DNA of 64,000 bases from an uncultured Lachnospiraceae bacterium (GCA_910578345.1 CAJTRA010000001.1:416115-480114), one strand, 5' to 3'; positions 45,576-55,125 are shown, counted from the first letter of the stretch. Made by a program: numbers and translations. Notes: generated from the letters alone by a model not told the origin.

Positions 45576-46731
45576 TTATGCAGTTGCTGGCTTGATTTTA
45601 TAACCTTGATTTCTTGCTATGATAAGGGCCTGCTCTACTGTGATTTCATGATCAACAGGTGGTAAATCTGATTTTCGGTAAAGTTCCGAATTATAGTTTT
45701 CACCGTTCTTAAGCATGTGGTATAATGCAGTCAGAAGCATTCTTGCAACGGCAATGATTGCTTTCTTGTGACCGCGACGCTTTTTGAGACGGAGATAGCG
45801 GTTACGGATTTCAGGATGCTTTTTGCCGGTAACAACAGCATTGGCACACTGCACGAGCAGTGGTTTGATATAGCATCCGGCCTTGGAAACCCGGACAAAT
45901 TTTTTCTTCCCTGCACTTTCATTGTTGGTTGGTGTAAGCCCAGCCCATGAGCATAAGTGTTTCGCCGAAGGAAAAGCCTCCATGTTGGTACCGATTTCGG
46001 AAATAATTCCGATGGCAGTAAAAATGCTGCTGATACCAGGAGCGGTTTGGAGAATGGCAAGTTCCTGCTGATAGGGAGCGGCGAGCGCAAGAATGAGTTC
46101 TTCAAGCTCTGCTTTCCGGGATTCAAGGTTTTCATAATGAGCTTTGATTATCTTGAGTTTGCCAGCCTGTTCCGGAGTGATATAGCCGTCGATGGCGTCG
46201 CGAAGTTCGGGGAGTTTCTTTTTCAAACTTTTGTAAACAAGAGGTTCAAGGTCAAAGGAAGTATTTGCGGGATTTTCCAAAAGTTTATCCAGTATCGCCT
46301 GGGCAGATTTGCCGAAGGTGTCCGAAACAACGTTTCCCAACTGGATATTGGAAACCGTGAGACAGTTCTGCAAACGATTCTTTTCGCTTGATTTAAAACA
46401 GGTCAGCAATCCATTTGGCATCTTTCTTGCCAGTTTTCTTTCCACGGATAGCCTTAACATATTTGGGATGGGCAAGGACAACCGTACAATCATTTTCCAA
46501 AATGTTGTAAACAGGAATCCAGTATTTACCGGTGGACTCCATGCAAACGTCTTTGCAGTTATGTTCGAGAAGCCATTGTAACAAATTTTTCAGACCTTTC
46601 GTGTAGGTTGAAAAACGGTGGCGCTCATAGGTGGTCACGCCCTTGCTGTTGGTAGAAGCAATGCAGGCCACTACAAAAGTTTTGTGGACATCAATGCCAC
46701 AACAGATTTTGTACACGATTTTTAAAGCCAT
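45576..46731 (-). pseudogene. IS110-family transposase, internally deleted and frameshifted
   Basis: Two frames together make one DEDD transposase. The N-terminal part (46731 to 46393) has CCGIDVHKTFVVACI, VCMESTGKYWIPV and KKTGKKDAKWIADLF, the RuvC-like catalytic residues. The C-terminal part picks up in another frame at KSSEKNRLQNCLTVSNIQLG and continues through the transposase_20 region (LQTAPGISSIFTAIGIISEI, LCSWAGLTPTNNESAGKKKF). Between ADLF and KSSEKNR, intact members carry roughly 25-30 residues (the SFIPP..IRxLRDLxRYR region), which are missing here. So a small deletion, not only a slip, broke the gene. Confidence 0.85.
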
Positions 46732-46965
46732 AGGGACTCCTTTCAGAACCGATAGGGTTCACTAAAGATTATAGGGAGAGACGGCATTGACTGAACGCCT
46801 AAGCCATAAACGAGATTGTTTATACAAAGATAAGATTACGTGCTCTTGTGTCACACTTATTTGTGCTTGAAAAGGCGGACTACACATATAACTATATGGT
46901 CATCCGGCAATCCGGACAGCCCACTCACCTCCCCGTGATTTGTAGTATACCGAGTTCCCTACAAG
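46732..46965 (-). ncRNA. Candidate IS110 bridge-RNA region
   Basis: A long non-coding leader upstream of the transposase, with small hairpins (GAACC-GGTTC at 46747-46761; TCCGG-CCGGA at about 46904-46917). Members of the IS110 group encode a bridge RNA between the left end and the transposase. Location and length fit; the RNA itself was not modelled, and the stretch onward to 47049 has no other gene. Confidence 0.35.
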
Positions 46966-47049
46966 AAGAATTATAAATAAAAAATAAGTTCAGGCAACCA
47001 TTTTCATTACGTTTTGTGCCTGAGCGAAGCGAAAGGAATGGATATAACT

Positions 47050-48081
47050 ATGAATAGAGACAAAAACATTGGCATAAACTCTAATAAGGGAGAGCTAGAA
47101 GTCTCACCAGAAGAAAAAAGTCTAGCTTTGTTTAGAAGTATGTATTATCAAATAAACGCTAAACCCGATAGTATGTCAAAAGTTTTTGCTCAAAAAATTA
47201 TAGTTTCAAGAGAAGATATCATAGATTTGAACGAACGAGTTAATAAAAAAATACGAATGCATTACCAGGATGATGGTTATATAGCAACTATAACAGTAAG
47301 CCTAAATAATAGAGAAGTAATTAACTTTGAATGTTGGAATGAATTTTTATCTTATGAATGGATAGAATCCAATTGCATAAACAGTATTATCCTTAAATGG
47401 AATTTTAATATTCGCATGCCACAATATGAATATCCGCAAAACCACGTTCTAATGGTTAAAATATCCAACGGATTACGACCAGAAGAAATGCTTAATTTAA
47501 TTTTCTCAGGAAAAATAGAAGATTTCGAAGAAATAGAAACAAATACTTTTCCAGTCGCGGCAAGAGTAGACTTTATTGAGCCTATATTAGGGGATGAACT
47601 TCTAAATATCGTTTCAGAATGGATACGAGGTCTCAAAGAAAATAATGATAAAAGAAATCCTTTTATCATCCTATTGCGGAAATACCGCAAAAGGGTTGCT
47701 CAATATTTTAATTATTTTGCATTAATAATGCTCATATGGCTTGGAGTAGCTATTATCAATAAATTAGTCCACGACTTTAACACAAATAAACTTGCTGATT
47801 TTACAAGCGACCAATTCCTGCTTCTTTTTGATTGGATTGTTATAATATGTGTTTTCCTTTTTGCAAGTTTAAAAATACTCAATAATCTGGCCCATAAAAT
47901 TTATGATACTTTGACTCAATATGGACAGGGATTTGCTTTTTCGATCACAAAAGGCGATAAAAAGAGGCAAGACGAAATAAGGTTGTATGATGAGAAAAAT
48001 GCAAAGAGTATTTTGCTAAAATTTGCTTTTTCATTGATATTTAATATCACATGTGGTATAATTGCCGCATTATTAGTTTAA
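47050..48081 (+). CDS. Orphan membrane protein, function unknown
   Basis: A 343-aa protein of low GC content compared with its neighbours. The first 215 residues are soluble and hydrophilic (IIVSREDIIDLNERVNKKIR, INFECWNEFLSYEW). Three membrane segments follow: about 222-244 (YFALIMLIWLGVAIINKLV), about 258-280 (FDWIVIICVFLFASLKIL) and the last 20 residues (FAFSLIFNITCGIIAALLV). No family recognised. AAAGGA precedes ATG 47050; earlier TTG/ATG starts are in frame. Next to an IS remnant, so probably horizontally acquired. A membrane effector is one possibility but nothing shows it. Confidence 0.6.
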   Translation: MNRDKNIGINSNKGELEVSPEEKSLALFRSMYYQINAKPDSMSKVFAQKIIVSREDIIDLNERVNKKIRMHYQDDGYIATITVSLNNREVINFECWNEFLSYEWIESNCINSIILKWNFNIRMPQYEYPQNHVLMVKISNGLRPEEMLNLIFSGKIEDFEEIETNTFPVAARVDFIEPILGDELLNIVSEWIRGLKENNDKRNPFIILLRKYRKRVAQYFNYFALIMLIWLGVAIINKLVHDFNTNKLADFTSDQFLLLFDWIVIICVFLFASLKILNNLAHKIYDTLTQYGQGFAFSITKGDKKRQDEIRLYDEKNAKSILLKFAFSLIFNITCGIIAALLV

Positions 48082-48110
48082 TGGTTCCTTACACAGAACG
48101 GAGGTCCAAT

Positions 48111-48266
48111 ATGAGAATGCTATATAAAATATTATTTAAACTAAAAACACAGATGTATATACTAATTCTAAATTTGCTTAAAGAAGAAAGTTACGAAGAA
48201 GATTTTCGTAGAAATTTTTCAGTAAAATATACAGGTTTATTACAATTCAAAAAGAACTATTCTTAA
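48111..48266 (+). CDS. Small 51-aa protein, function unknown
   Basis: A short basic frame (MRMLYKILFKLKTQMYILIL, then KEESYEEDFRRNFSV) with a strong ACGGAGG site seven nt before ATG 48111. It begins 29 nt after the orphan membrane gene and probably shares its transcript. The hydrophobic, basic N-terminal helix could associate with membranes, as in small toxins, but this is only appearance. Confidence 0.45.
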   Translation: MRMLYKILFKLKTQMYILILNLLKEESYEEDFRRNFSVKYTGLLQFKKNYS

Positions 48267-48305
48267 CCAAACGAAAGTTTTGAAAAAACAGACTCAAAGA
48301 AAACC

Positions 48306-48343
48306 TTGCGGCATAACTAAAATAGTTATGCCGCAATATTTTC
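48306..48343. terminator. Bidirectional terminator
   Basis: Fourteen-bp perfect arms (48306-48319 and 48323-48336) with a 3-nt loop, TATTTT on one side and a T-rich run on the other. It ends both the orphan pair and the convergent GH42 gene. Confidence 0.85.
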
Positions 48344-48367
48344 CAACTAGACAATCGGAAACATCTT

Positions 48368-50413
48368 TTACAGCTTCACCACCAATGTCCCATATCCTTC
48401 CAGTTCCCTCTGCCCAGATATTTCCTCTCCCGTATACAGATCAATCCCCTTCCGGCATAGTTCGATCTTAGCAGGATTTTTATCATAATTCAGCAGGAAA
48501 AGATATCTGTCCTCCCCCTTTCTGCGCACTGCGACCTCACAGCTCTCCGGCACATGGACAACATCGCGGTAAGGCGAAATAACCTGCAGTTTTTCCAGGA
48601 ATACACGGGCACTTTCCTCATTAAACGCCGTTCCGTAGTAATAGACCTTTCCTTTTCCTATCATATTGCTGATAAGCGCACCGCTTCCCGCATAATAGTC
48701 AGAACGATAGACAGCCTCAAGCCTGCCATCCCCGATCGGCTGTAAAAGATCCGCAAACACATTCGCCGTAAGCTCTGTATCATCCCACTGTATCGCCACT
48801 TTCCCGGCATCGGGAGCAATAAAGGAGTATTCTGGAATGTCTGTACTGGACAGATCAGACAATAATCCTGGCAGATGATCCATCACACATCTGCCGCTTT
48901 CACTCTTATAGCCGCTGCGGCATCCGATCACCAACGTGCCGCCTGCTTCCACATAGGCCCTGAGCACAGCTTCCCCCGCCTTTGTCATAATCGTTGCATG
49001 AGGATAGAATAACACTCGATATCTCTCCCAATCTTCCGCAGCCGACCCGTCATTCAAATACACATAATCGAAAGGGGTATGGCTTACCTGCAGCGCATGA
49101 AATAATGCTTGCTGGCTCGCTTTCTCCACTCTCCCATGCCAGACGTCAATCTGAGCATCCCATATGTTATCATAGTCTCTTATGATCCCGACTTTCGCCT
49201 CATAGACGCTCCCTGCCAGCTCCCTCATACCCTGCATTTTCTCATGGATCTGTCTGACTTCCGCAATCCTGCGGTTTTCTCTGCCGGAGTAATCCAGAAT
49301 ACCATGCCAGTAAATCTCTGTTCCCATCGTACAGGTGCGCCAGCGGAAATAACTGATATAATCAGCGCCATGAGCAACAGACTGCATCGTCCAGAGCGTC
49401 ATCTGCCCTGGTCTGGGCGTCGGCGCTTCCATCCTTGTATTCCAGCCGTTTGCACCGGACTGCTGTTCCATAATGCCGAACACGGGTGAAATGGCACGGA
49501 CCTCCGCCAGATTCCGGCTCCATTTCCGGTCTTTGATGTCACCCGGCGCGTCACAGTAGTCGTCCAGACAATAGGCAAAGTTCGGATAAGAATCATACAT
49601 CATAAAATCCAGACTTTCTTTCGTCATCTGGTGGTTGTCCAGATTTCCAAAAATACCATTCGTGGTCACGAAGTCACCCGGCTTGATATATTTACGGATG
49701 ATATCACTCTGCATCTTTACAAAGCGCCTGGCGCTGGCAGAGATAAAACGGGTGTAATCCAGTACCTCATGAGGATTCGTGGAATCGCTATACGTCCTGC
49801 GCGGTACATGAATCTCCTCCCAATCCGTATAAGTCTGGTTCCAGAAATCTGTTCCCCACGCTTCGTTGAGCGCCTCAAGATTCTCATACTTGTCCTGCAA
49901 AAATACCCGGAACGCCTTGCTGTCACTCTCAGAATAGAAAACATTCATCTCGCAGTTCACTTCATTGTCGATCTGCCAGCCGATTATGCATGACCTGGAA
50001 GCGTAATGGGAAGCAAACTTTTCCACAATCCGCGCCGAAAGCTTCTGGTAAACCGGTGAATTATAGTTATAATGCCGTCTTTCTCCATGCCTGTAAAGCA
50101 CCCCGTTGATATCCGCATTTAAGACCTCTGGATACTTTTCTGTCAACCACGCTGGCGGCGTCGCCGTCGGTGTACAGAAGATCACTTTCATCCCGGCCTC
50201 TTCCGCCAGATCCAGGAACTCATCGAAAAAGGCGTAGGTAAAATTTCCCTCCGTCAGCTCCACCTTGCTCCATGCAAATTCCGCGATGCGAACTACTTCG
50301 ATCCCAGCCGCCAGCATTCGCTCCAGATCTTCTTTCCAAAGTCTCTTCGGCCAATGCTCCGGATAATAACAGGTTCCCAGAACCAGCCTGCTTCCATCTA
50401 AAATCGTCCCCAT
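48368..50413 (-). CDS. GH42 beta-galactosidase
   Basis: A 681-aa cytoplasmic glycosidase (no signal peptide). N-terminal barrel start LGTCYYPEHWPKRLWKEDLE, acid/base in WQIDNEVNCE (about residue 150) and nucleophile region VFGIMEQQSGANGW (about 315). A trimerisation domain and a small C-terminal beta domain follow. It removes terminal beta-galactose, for instance from galacto- or arabinogalacto-oligosaccharides. Separated from the mannoside locus by the divergent DUF1349 gene. Confidence 0.93.
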   Translation of the reverse strand: MGTILDGSRLVLGTCYYPEHWPKRLWKEDLERMLAAGIEVVRIAEFAWSKVELTEGNFTYAFFDEFLDLAEEAGMKVIFCTPTATPPAWLTEKYPEVLNADINGVLYRHGERRHYNYNSPVYQKLSARIVEKFASHYASRSCIIGWQIDNEVNCEMNVFYSESDSKAFRVFLQDKYENLEALNEAWGTDFWNQTYTDWEEIHVPRRTYSDSTNPHEVLDYTRFISASARRFVKMQSDIIRKYIKPGDFVTTNGIFGNLDNHQMTKESLDFMMYDSYPNFAYCLDDYCDAPGDIKDRKWSRNLAEVRAISPVFGIMEQQSGANGWNTRMEAPTPRPGQMTLWTMQSVAHGADYISYFRWRTCTMGTEIYWHGILDYSGRENRRIAEVRQIHEKMQGMRELAGSVYEAKVGIIRDYDNIWDAQIDVWHGRVEKASQQALFHALQVSHTPFDYVYLNDGSAAEDWERYRVLFYPHATIMTKAGEAVLRAYVEAGGTLVIGCRSGYKSESGRCVMDHLPGLLSDLSSTDIPEYSFIAPDAGKVAIQWDDTELTANVFADLLQPIGDGRLEAVYRSDYYAGSGALISNMIGKGKVYYYGTAFNEESARVFLEKLQVISPYRDVVHVPESCEVAVRRKGEDRYLFLLNYDKNPAKIELCRKGIDLYTGEEISGQRELEGYGTLVVKL

Positions 50414-50626
50414 GCTCTCCTATTTTCCTTTCTTTATCATGTCTGCCGGCCATCATTCCTATATTTTAAAGTCTATTCTTATCTCCGTCCATCTGTCAAT
50501 CACTTTGTCATTTTTCTTTTTTCGATTCTGACCGCCATGATTCCTTTTAGGCAGCATCTCAAAATCCAGGGACAAAAAAAGCTTGTCCAGAATAATCAGA
50601 CAGCCTCTTTTTCTCATCAAATATCA

Positions 50627-50655
50627 TTGTATCCCTGTTTGCCGTATGCTATAAT
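50627..50655 (+). promoter_or_regulatory. Promoter of the DUF1349 gene
   Basis: TTGTAT (50627-50632), 17 bp, TATAAT (50650-50655). The remaining part of 50414-50771 contains only a small hairpin and no gene. Confidence 0.6.
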
Positions 50656-50771
50656 TTATTCCAATATTGAATACCTTCTATAACGTCTATTCAGGATCTT
50701 CTAAAGAGTTTGTGTCTGCACGGCGTCCGCAAACTCTCTGTACACAAAAGCCGGGCAGAAATGAGGGAACA

Positions 50772-51389
50772 ATGAAGTTTGATCTGACGAAATTAAAATG
50801 GATTCGGGAGCCGGAAAGCTTCTCCATAGAAGAAAATAAGATTACGATCGTCACCAGGCCGCACACAGATCTATGGCAGCGGACTTACTATCATTTTCAA
50901 AATGACAATGCACCGGTGCTTCAGATGCAGACAGAAGAAAGCTATTTCAGTTTTGTAGTCAAAACAGATTTTACGCAGAGCCACCACCGCTTTGACCAGT
51001 GCGGGATCGTGATGTATCTGGACAGCGAGAATTGGCTGAAGGCATCCGTAGAATATGAAAATGAAGAATTCCAGCACCTGGGAAGCGTAGTAACAAACCA
51101 GGGGTATTCCGATTGAGCCACAACGCAGATTCCCGCTTCCGAGAAGATCATGTGGTATCGTTTCAGCCGCAGAGAAGATGATTATTGCATAGAATGTTCT
51201 AAAGACGGAATAACGTTCCAGCAGATGCGGGTATGCCATATGCACAAAGGAGGCGGCATGATTCAATTCGGAATCTATGCCTGCTCCCCGGAAGACTCCT
51301 CCTTCATGGCAGTATTCAGCGATCTACAGCTCATGGAATGCCAGTGGAAAGCACACGACGGTCAACAGCCAGACGAAGCAGAAGCATAA
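50772..51389 (+). pseudogene. DUF1349 protein broken by an in-frame TGA
   Basis: The frame from ATG 50772 (GGGA site) encodes a DUF1349 concanavalin-like domain (TRPHTDLWQRTYYHFQNDNA, FDQCGIVMYLDSENWLKAS), stops at TGA 51114-51116, then continues in the same frame with the rest of the domain (ATTQIPASEKIMWYRFSRRE to FSDLQLMECQW). Where the TGA stands, Trp (TGG) is expected in the GYSDW motif. An uninterrupted protein would be 205 aa. A single G-to-A change explains it. A translation restart at ATG 51150 is possible but gives only a fragment. Confidence 0.8.
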
Positions 51390-51404
51390 AGGCACAAATA
51401 CCAC

Positions 51405-51446
51405 AAAAACTCTAAAACAGCCTTTCCGCCGTCTTAGAGTTTTTAT
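51405..51446. terminator. Bidirectional terminator
   Basis: AAAAACTCTAA (51405-51415) pairs with TTAGAGTTTTT (51434-51444). The T-rich arms on each strand suit both convergent genes. Confidence 0.7.
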
Positions 51447-51450
51447 GATT

Positions 51451-53202
51451 TCATCTCACGGAAGCCACGATCACTCCTACCTGTTTTCCCTCAGAAGCGC
51501 CTGTCGGATTGATCACATATTCTCCCACGCACGCCGGAATCATAAAGGTCTCCGCATAATGGACTTCGAAGGGTTCAAAGGCGCCTGTCGGGCTTTCTAT
51601 GGACGCCTTTTCTCCTTCCACCACGTTCAGCACATGTACGCTGTCATTCTGCCTGCATGTTACCGGCTTCGTAAGCATATAACGGTGTGTATCGATAAAT
51701 TCTCTCTGGTGCAGTCCTGTGCGCTCTACCAGGATCCCTTCCTCTTTTCTGCAAAGTTCTTCCTGATGGATCAGGTTCTTCTCGATCCACGGCATGGTTC
51801 TGTCCCACTGAATATTCTTCACGCCATGTTCCACATGAACAGGTCTTGGAATGCCGTCTAACCCTACTCTTCCCCAATCCCACATCTTAAAGGTAAAGAT
51901 ATAGGGCGTCGCGCTGATCTCCAGCACCATCGTATCGGCGCCCGAACAGTGGACAGTGCCCGCCGGAATCAACACATGGTCATGCTTTTTGACCGGAACC
52001 TTATTGACATATTTCTCTGCCGGAAATTCATAGCCGCCCTTTTCCGCCGCCTTTAAGTCTCTTTCCATCTCTTCCGGGACAATCCCTTCCTTCACACCCA
52101 GATAGACGCAGGATCCCCCCTCGCAATCCAGAATATAGTAGCTTTCATCCTGCGTATAGTTCATGCCGAAAGCATCCTGGATATATTCTGTAAGCGGATG
52201 TACCTGCAGAGAAAGATTGCCTCCTCCCATCGTATCCAACAAGTCAAATCGGATCGGAAATTCCGCGCCGAAACGGGCGTGAACCTTCTCCCCCAGCAGT
52301 TGATGCGGCCTGTAAAGCACCAGATCCATCGCCGGAATCTCTACCAGAATGTCCCCAAACATCAGATTCAGACTGTTTTCTTCTGGCACTCCGTCAAAAC
52401 TCCAGGCATAGTTGGGCATATCCTCGCAAAGCCCGAAAGCCTGCTGCATCCAATGCCCTCCCCATACGCCAGGATCAAAATAAGGCTGTGTACGGAACGG
52501 TCTTTGGCTCACCCGGATCAATGCTTCCCTGAATGCTTCGCCGGTGATCATTCGTGGATGCTCTTTCTTGTTGGTATCGACCACGTAATCAAAATCCTCA
52601 AATTTCTGTTTCTTGTGTTTGTCAGCCAGACGCCATTCCACAAAGAATCCTCTTTTGTACTTTGTCAAATTCGGATCATCATAGTTTGTACAGTTCCAGT
52701 TAGGCATGCCCGCACGATACCGCAACTGGATCTCCCATCTTGCCAGGTCGAAATACAGATAGACATCTCCCCTTGTGATCAGAGAAGCCCCCACTCCTGC
52801 CACCAGAATAACGCCCTCATGGGTATCCTCGATCTGTCGTCTGGCCTTCTTTAACTTCTCTGCAATGAAGCAGTCCTCCAGTTTCTTATGACACATGAAT
52901 CCAAATACCCTGTCGTCTGTAAGATAATCCTCAAGCAGCCTGGTCAAGGCTTCTTCTCCCAAAGCGCAGCTTTCCGACTCGATCAGTAACGTCGGCTGCA
53001 GCGCAGACAAATGTCCTAAGACCTCTTCTTTATCCACGCCCGGATAAAAATCACAGACGACCACTCGCTTCCCCGCTGCAATTTCCTTCTTAAGTCTTAT
53101 TATTATATCATCATAACCTTCTACGGCATGATCATCATATCCCTCGATCCTGGTATATGGCTGCAGATCATAATTGCCATACTTGAAATATCGCTTACCC
53201 AT
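51451..53202 (-). CDS. Class I mannose-6-phosphate isomerase-like protein with N-terminal kinase-like domain
   Basis: A 583-aa protein about twice the size of ordinary bacterial isomerases. The C-terminal half (from about 245) is a type I phosphomannose isomerase cupin: FDPGVWGGHWMQQAFG, zinc-site LSLQVHPLTEY, and HVLIPAGTVHCSG. The N-terminal 210 residues (KRVVVCDFYPGVDKEEVL, DDRVFGFMCHKKLEDCFIAE) resemble a uridine-kinase/phosphoribulokinase fold but lack a Walker A loop. Expected reaction: mannose-6-phosphate to fructose-6-phosphate, fitting the mannosidase nearby. GGGGA precedes ATG 53202. Confidence 0.82.
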   Translation of the reverse strand: MGKRYFKYGNYDLQPYTRIEGYDDHAVEGYDDIIIRLKKEIAAGKRVVVCDFYPGVDKEEVLGHLSALQPTLLIESESCALGEEALTRLLEDYLTDDRVFGFMCHKKLEDCFIAEKLKKARRQIEDTHEGVILVAGVGASLITRGDVYLYFDLARWEIQLRYRAGMPNWNCTNYDDPNLTKYKRGFFVEWRLADKHKKQKFEDFDYVVDTNKKEHPRMITGEAFREALIRVSQRPFRTQPYFDPGVWGGHWMQQAFGLCEDMPNYAWSFDGVPEENSLNLMFGDILVEIPAMDLVLYRPHQLLGEKVHARFGAEFPIRFDLLDTMGGGNLSLQVHPLTEYIQDAFGMNYTQDESYYILDCEGGSCVYLGVKEGIVPEEMERDLKAAEKGGYEFPAEKYVNKVPVKKHDHVLIPAGTVHCSGADTMVLEISATPYIFTFKMWDWGRVGLDGIPRPVHVEHGVKNIQWDRTMPWIEKNLIHQEELCRKEEGILVERTGLHQREFIDTHRYMLTKPVTCRQNDSVHVLNVVEGEKASIESPTGAFEPFEVHYAETFMIPACVGEYVINPTGASEGKQVGVIVASVR

Positions 53203-53328
53203 ATCAATCCCCATTCTTGGCCACTATTCTTTTTTCGTAACAGTTCATCCTTCAGCTTCCTGCATTTTGGCACGGTCAGCGCAGTAAATGCGCAGACCTG
53301 AACTGAACTGTTACCTTTTTCCTATATT

Positions 53329-54048
53329 TTACAATTCTACCGAATATTTATATCTGTCTCCCGGATAATAGCAGATCGTGTATTCCACAATATCGCCATT
53401 TTCTTCATAAGCCTTGCGCACCCTCTTAAATACAGGGACTCCCTTCGGAATGGATAAATATTCCCCAATCTCAGCTGTGGCCGCAACAGCTTCCAGGGTA
53501 TCTCGCCCCTTTACCACCTTCGTATTGCAGCTTGTCTGTAAAAACTGATACAGAGACTCCATATAGTAACGGGTGTCCAGCGGGTATTCTCTCGTCTTCT
53601 TCAGGTACGTAATAGAATACACGATCGCCTCTTCTCCTACACTCCTGACCCTCACCAGCCGGTAGCATTCTTCTCCCGGTTCGATCTCAAGCTGTGCTGC
53701 CACCGTCTTCCCTGCATGGATCAGCGACATATCGCAGTAGCTCGTATTCATCACCTTACCGTGAAGCTTCATCTCATCCGTGAAACTGACCAGATTCTTC
53801 AGGTTCTCATCGATCTTGCCATAGATTACCGTCGTTCCGACTCCCCGCGCACACTGCAGATATCCCTCGTTCACCAGTTCATTGATCGCCTGCCTGACGG
53901 TGATACGGCTGACCTGATAAGTCTCCTGCATCTGCTTCTCCGTGGGAAACTGATCTCCCTTTACGAAATCTCCATTTTCAATCTGGCCCTTGATGATCTC
54001 TACGATCTGTGAATATAACGGCGCCGCGCCTTTTTCCCTATTCAGCAT
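53329..54048 (-). CDS. GntR-family regulator with UTRA domain
   Basis: A 239-aa repressor-type protein. Winged helix (about 8-75: LYSQIVEIIKGQIENGDFVK, VSRITVRQAINELVNEGYL) and UTRA effector domain (about 95-235: CYRLVRVRSVGEEAIVYSIT, DTLEAVAATAEIGEYLSIP). UTRA domains bind sugars or sugar phosphates. It lies within the mannoside gene group, which it probably controls. Confidence 0.92.
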   Translation of the reverse strand: MLNREKGAAPLYSQIVEIIKGQIENGDFVKGDQFPTEKQMQETYQVSRITVRQAINELVNEGYLQCARGVGTTVIYGKIDENLKNLVSFTDEMKLHGKVMNTSYCDMSLIHAGKTVAAQLEIEPGEECYRLVRVRSVGEEAIVYSITYLKKTREYPLDTRYYMESLYQFLQTSCNTKVVKGRDTLEAVAATAEIGEYLSIPKGVPVFKRVRKAYEENGDIVEYTICYYPGDRYKYSVEL

Positions 54049-54143
54049 TATGAACCTCCTGCGTACACCCCGTAATAGTCCAACTTCATTTGTATCATCT
54101 TACCATTTACTGGATAAAATTACAACGAAAGAAAGCGTTACAT

Positions 54144-54197
54144 TTGCACAACTCGCAAAATCGCATACAAAGCGATTTTACTCGCGCAATAGTGCAA
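54144..54197. promoter_or_regulatory. Large imperfect palindrome between ROK kinase and gntR
   Basis: AAAATCGC (54157-54164) and GCGATTTT (54172-54179) form the core, with outer TTGCAC/GTGCAA arms (54144-54149 and 54192-54197). It may end ROK kinase transcription or act as an operator for the regulator gene. Confidence 0.5.
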
Positions 54198-54207
54198 GGC
54201 TGAACGA

Positions 54208-55125
54208 TTACCATCTTTTTACCATCCTTACATATAACCCCTCCAAAGCTCTCCGGGAAGTATCCTGTGTCAGATAGATCTCTACCCCGCTCTTCTCACA
54301 CGCTTCCTGAAACGCCTCTCCATAATAGCAAAAGCTTTTCGAAAGCTGCCCTCCCAGTACGAATCCATCCGGTTTGAAAGTATGCAGGAAGGGAAGCATC
54401 GCCGCCTTCAGCCAACTGCCGAATTCCCGGTATACTGCGAGGGCAGTCTGATCCTGCTTCTCACATAACCGGTAAAGTTCCTTCCCGCTTTTTGCCTCTC
54501 CGAATGCTCTCTTCGAGAGCGCCGCGAGTCCCCGTACAGAAAGATGATCGTCGATCGTGCTTTCCAGGAAAGGCGTCTCAAAGATCCACCCGTTTGCCGG
54601 CACTGTTCCATCCTCACCTTTCAGAATTTTTCTGTCTCTGGTAAAAGCGGAACCCGCTCCTGTTCCCATGCAGAGGTACATGACTTTCGCACAGTCTCTC
54701 CCACTGCCATAATAGCTCTCTCCCACGGCAAAGGCCTCCACATCATGAAGAAATAGAAACCGCTCCGCCGCTGACAGCAGCGCCCCATGCCTGACTGCAG
54801 GAAAGTAGCTGCGCAGCTCTTTCGCAATGGAGATGCCGTAGATCGCGTCATATTTGTCCAGACCCCGCATCAGGCTGATCCCCTGTTCATAATCGAAGGG
54901 ACCGGGGAAAGCCATGCCAATCCCTTCGATCTGGATTTCTTTCTCCGGAAGTTTCTCCACCAGCGCATCCAGTATGCCGGCAAAGTTCTGAAAGATTTCC
55001 TCTCTGCTTCCTTTGGACTTCGCGTCGAAGCTTATGATCCCATTCTCCCACAATCCGCCATCTTCTGACAGAACGGCTGCCTTGATATTGGTCCCGCCCA
55101 CATCCAGCATAAGATAGATCTTCAT
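54208..55125 (-). CDS. ROK-family sugar kinase
   Basis: A 305-aa ROK protein without a DNA-binding domain, so a kinase and not a repressor. ATP motif LDVGGTNIKAAVL at the start, GMAFPGPFDYEQGI, the catalytic-Asp region FLHDVEAFAVGESY, and VMYLCMGTGAGSAF. The usual CxCGxxGC zinc motif of glucokinases is not apparent. It probably phosphorylates the mannose or other hexose released by the neighbouring glycosidases. Confidence 0.85.
   Translation of the reverse strand: MKIYLMLDVGGTNIKAAVLSEDGGLWENGIISFDAKSKGSREEIFQNFAGILDALVEKLPEKEIQIEGIGMAFPGPFDYEQGISLMRGLDKYDAIYGISIAKELRSYFPAVRHGALLSAAERFLFLHDVEAFAVGESYYGSGRDCAKVMYLCMGTGAGSAFTRDRKILKGEDGTVPANGWIFETPFLESTIDDHLSVRGLAALSKRAFGEAKSGKELYRLCEKQDQTALAVYREFGSWLKAAMLPFLHTFKPDGFVLGGQLSKSFCYYGEAFQEACEKSGVEIYLTQDTSRRALEGLYVRMVKRW

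Larger units (their letters stand above)
45500..46970 (-). mobile_element. IS110-family element (degraded), approximate extent
   Basis: The broken transposase is flanked by non-coding ends, short downstream and about 230 nt upstream. IS110 elements have no strong terminal inverted repeats, so the ends given are approximate. The element sits inside the AT-rich patch next to orphan genes. Confidence 0.55.

Noticed and set aside
51114..51116. TGA as selenocysteine codon
   Set aside because: Trp fits the domain at that place, and no SECIS-like stem was recognised just after it.
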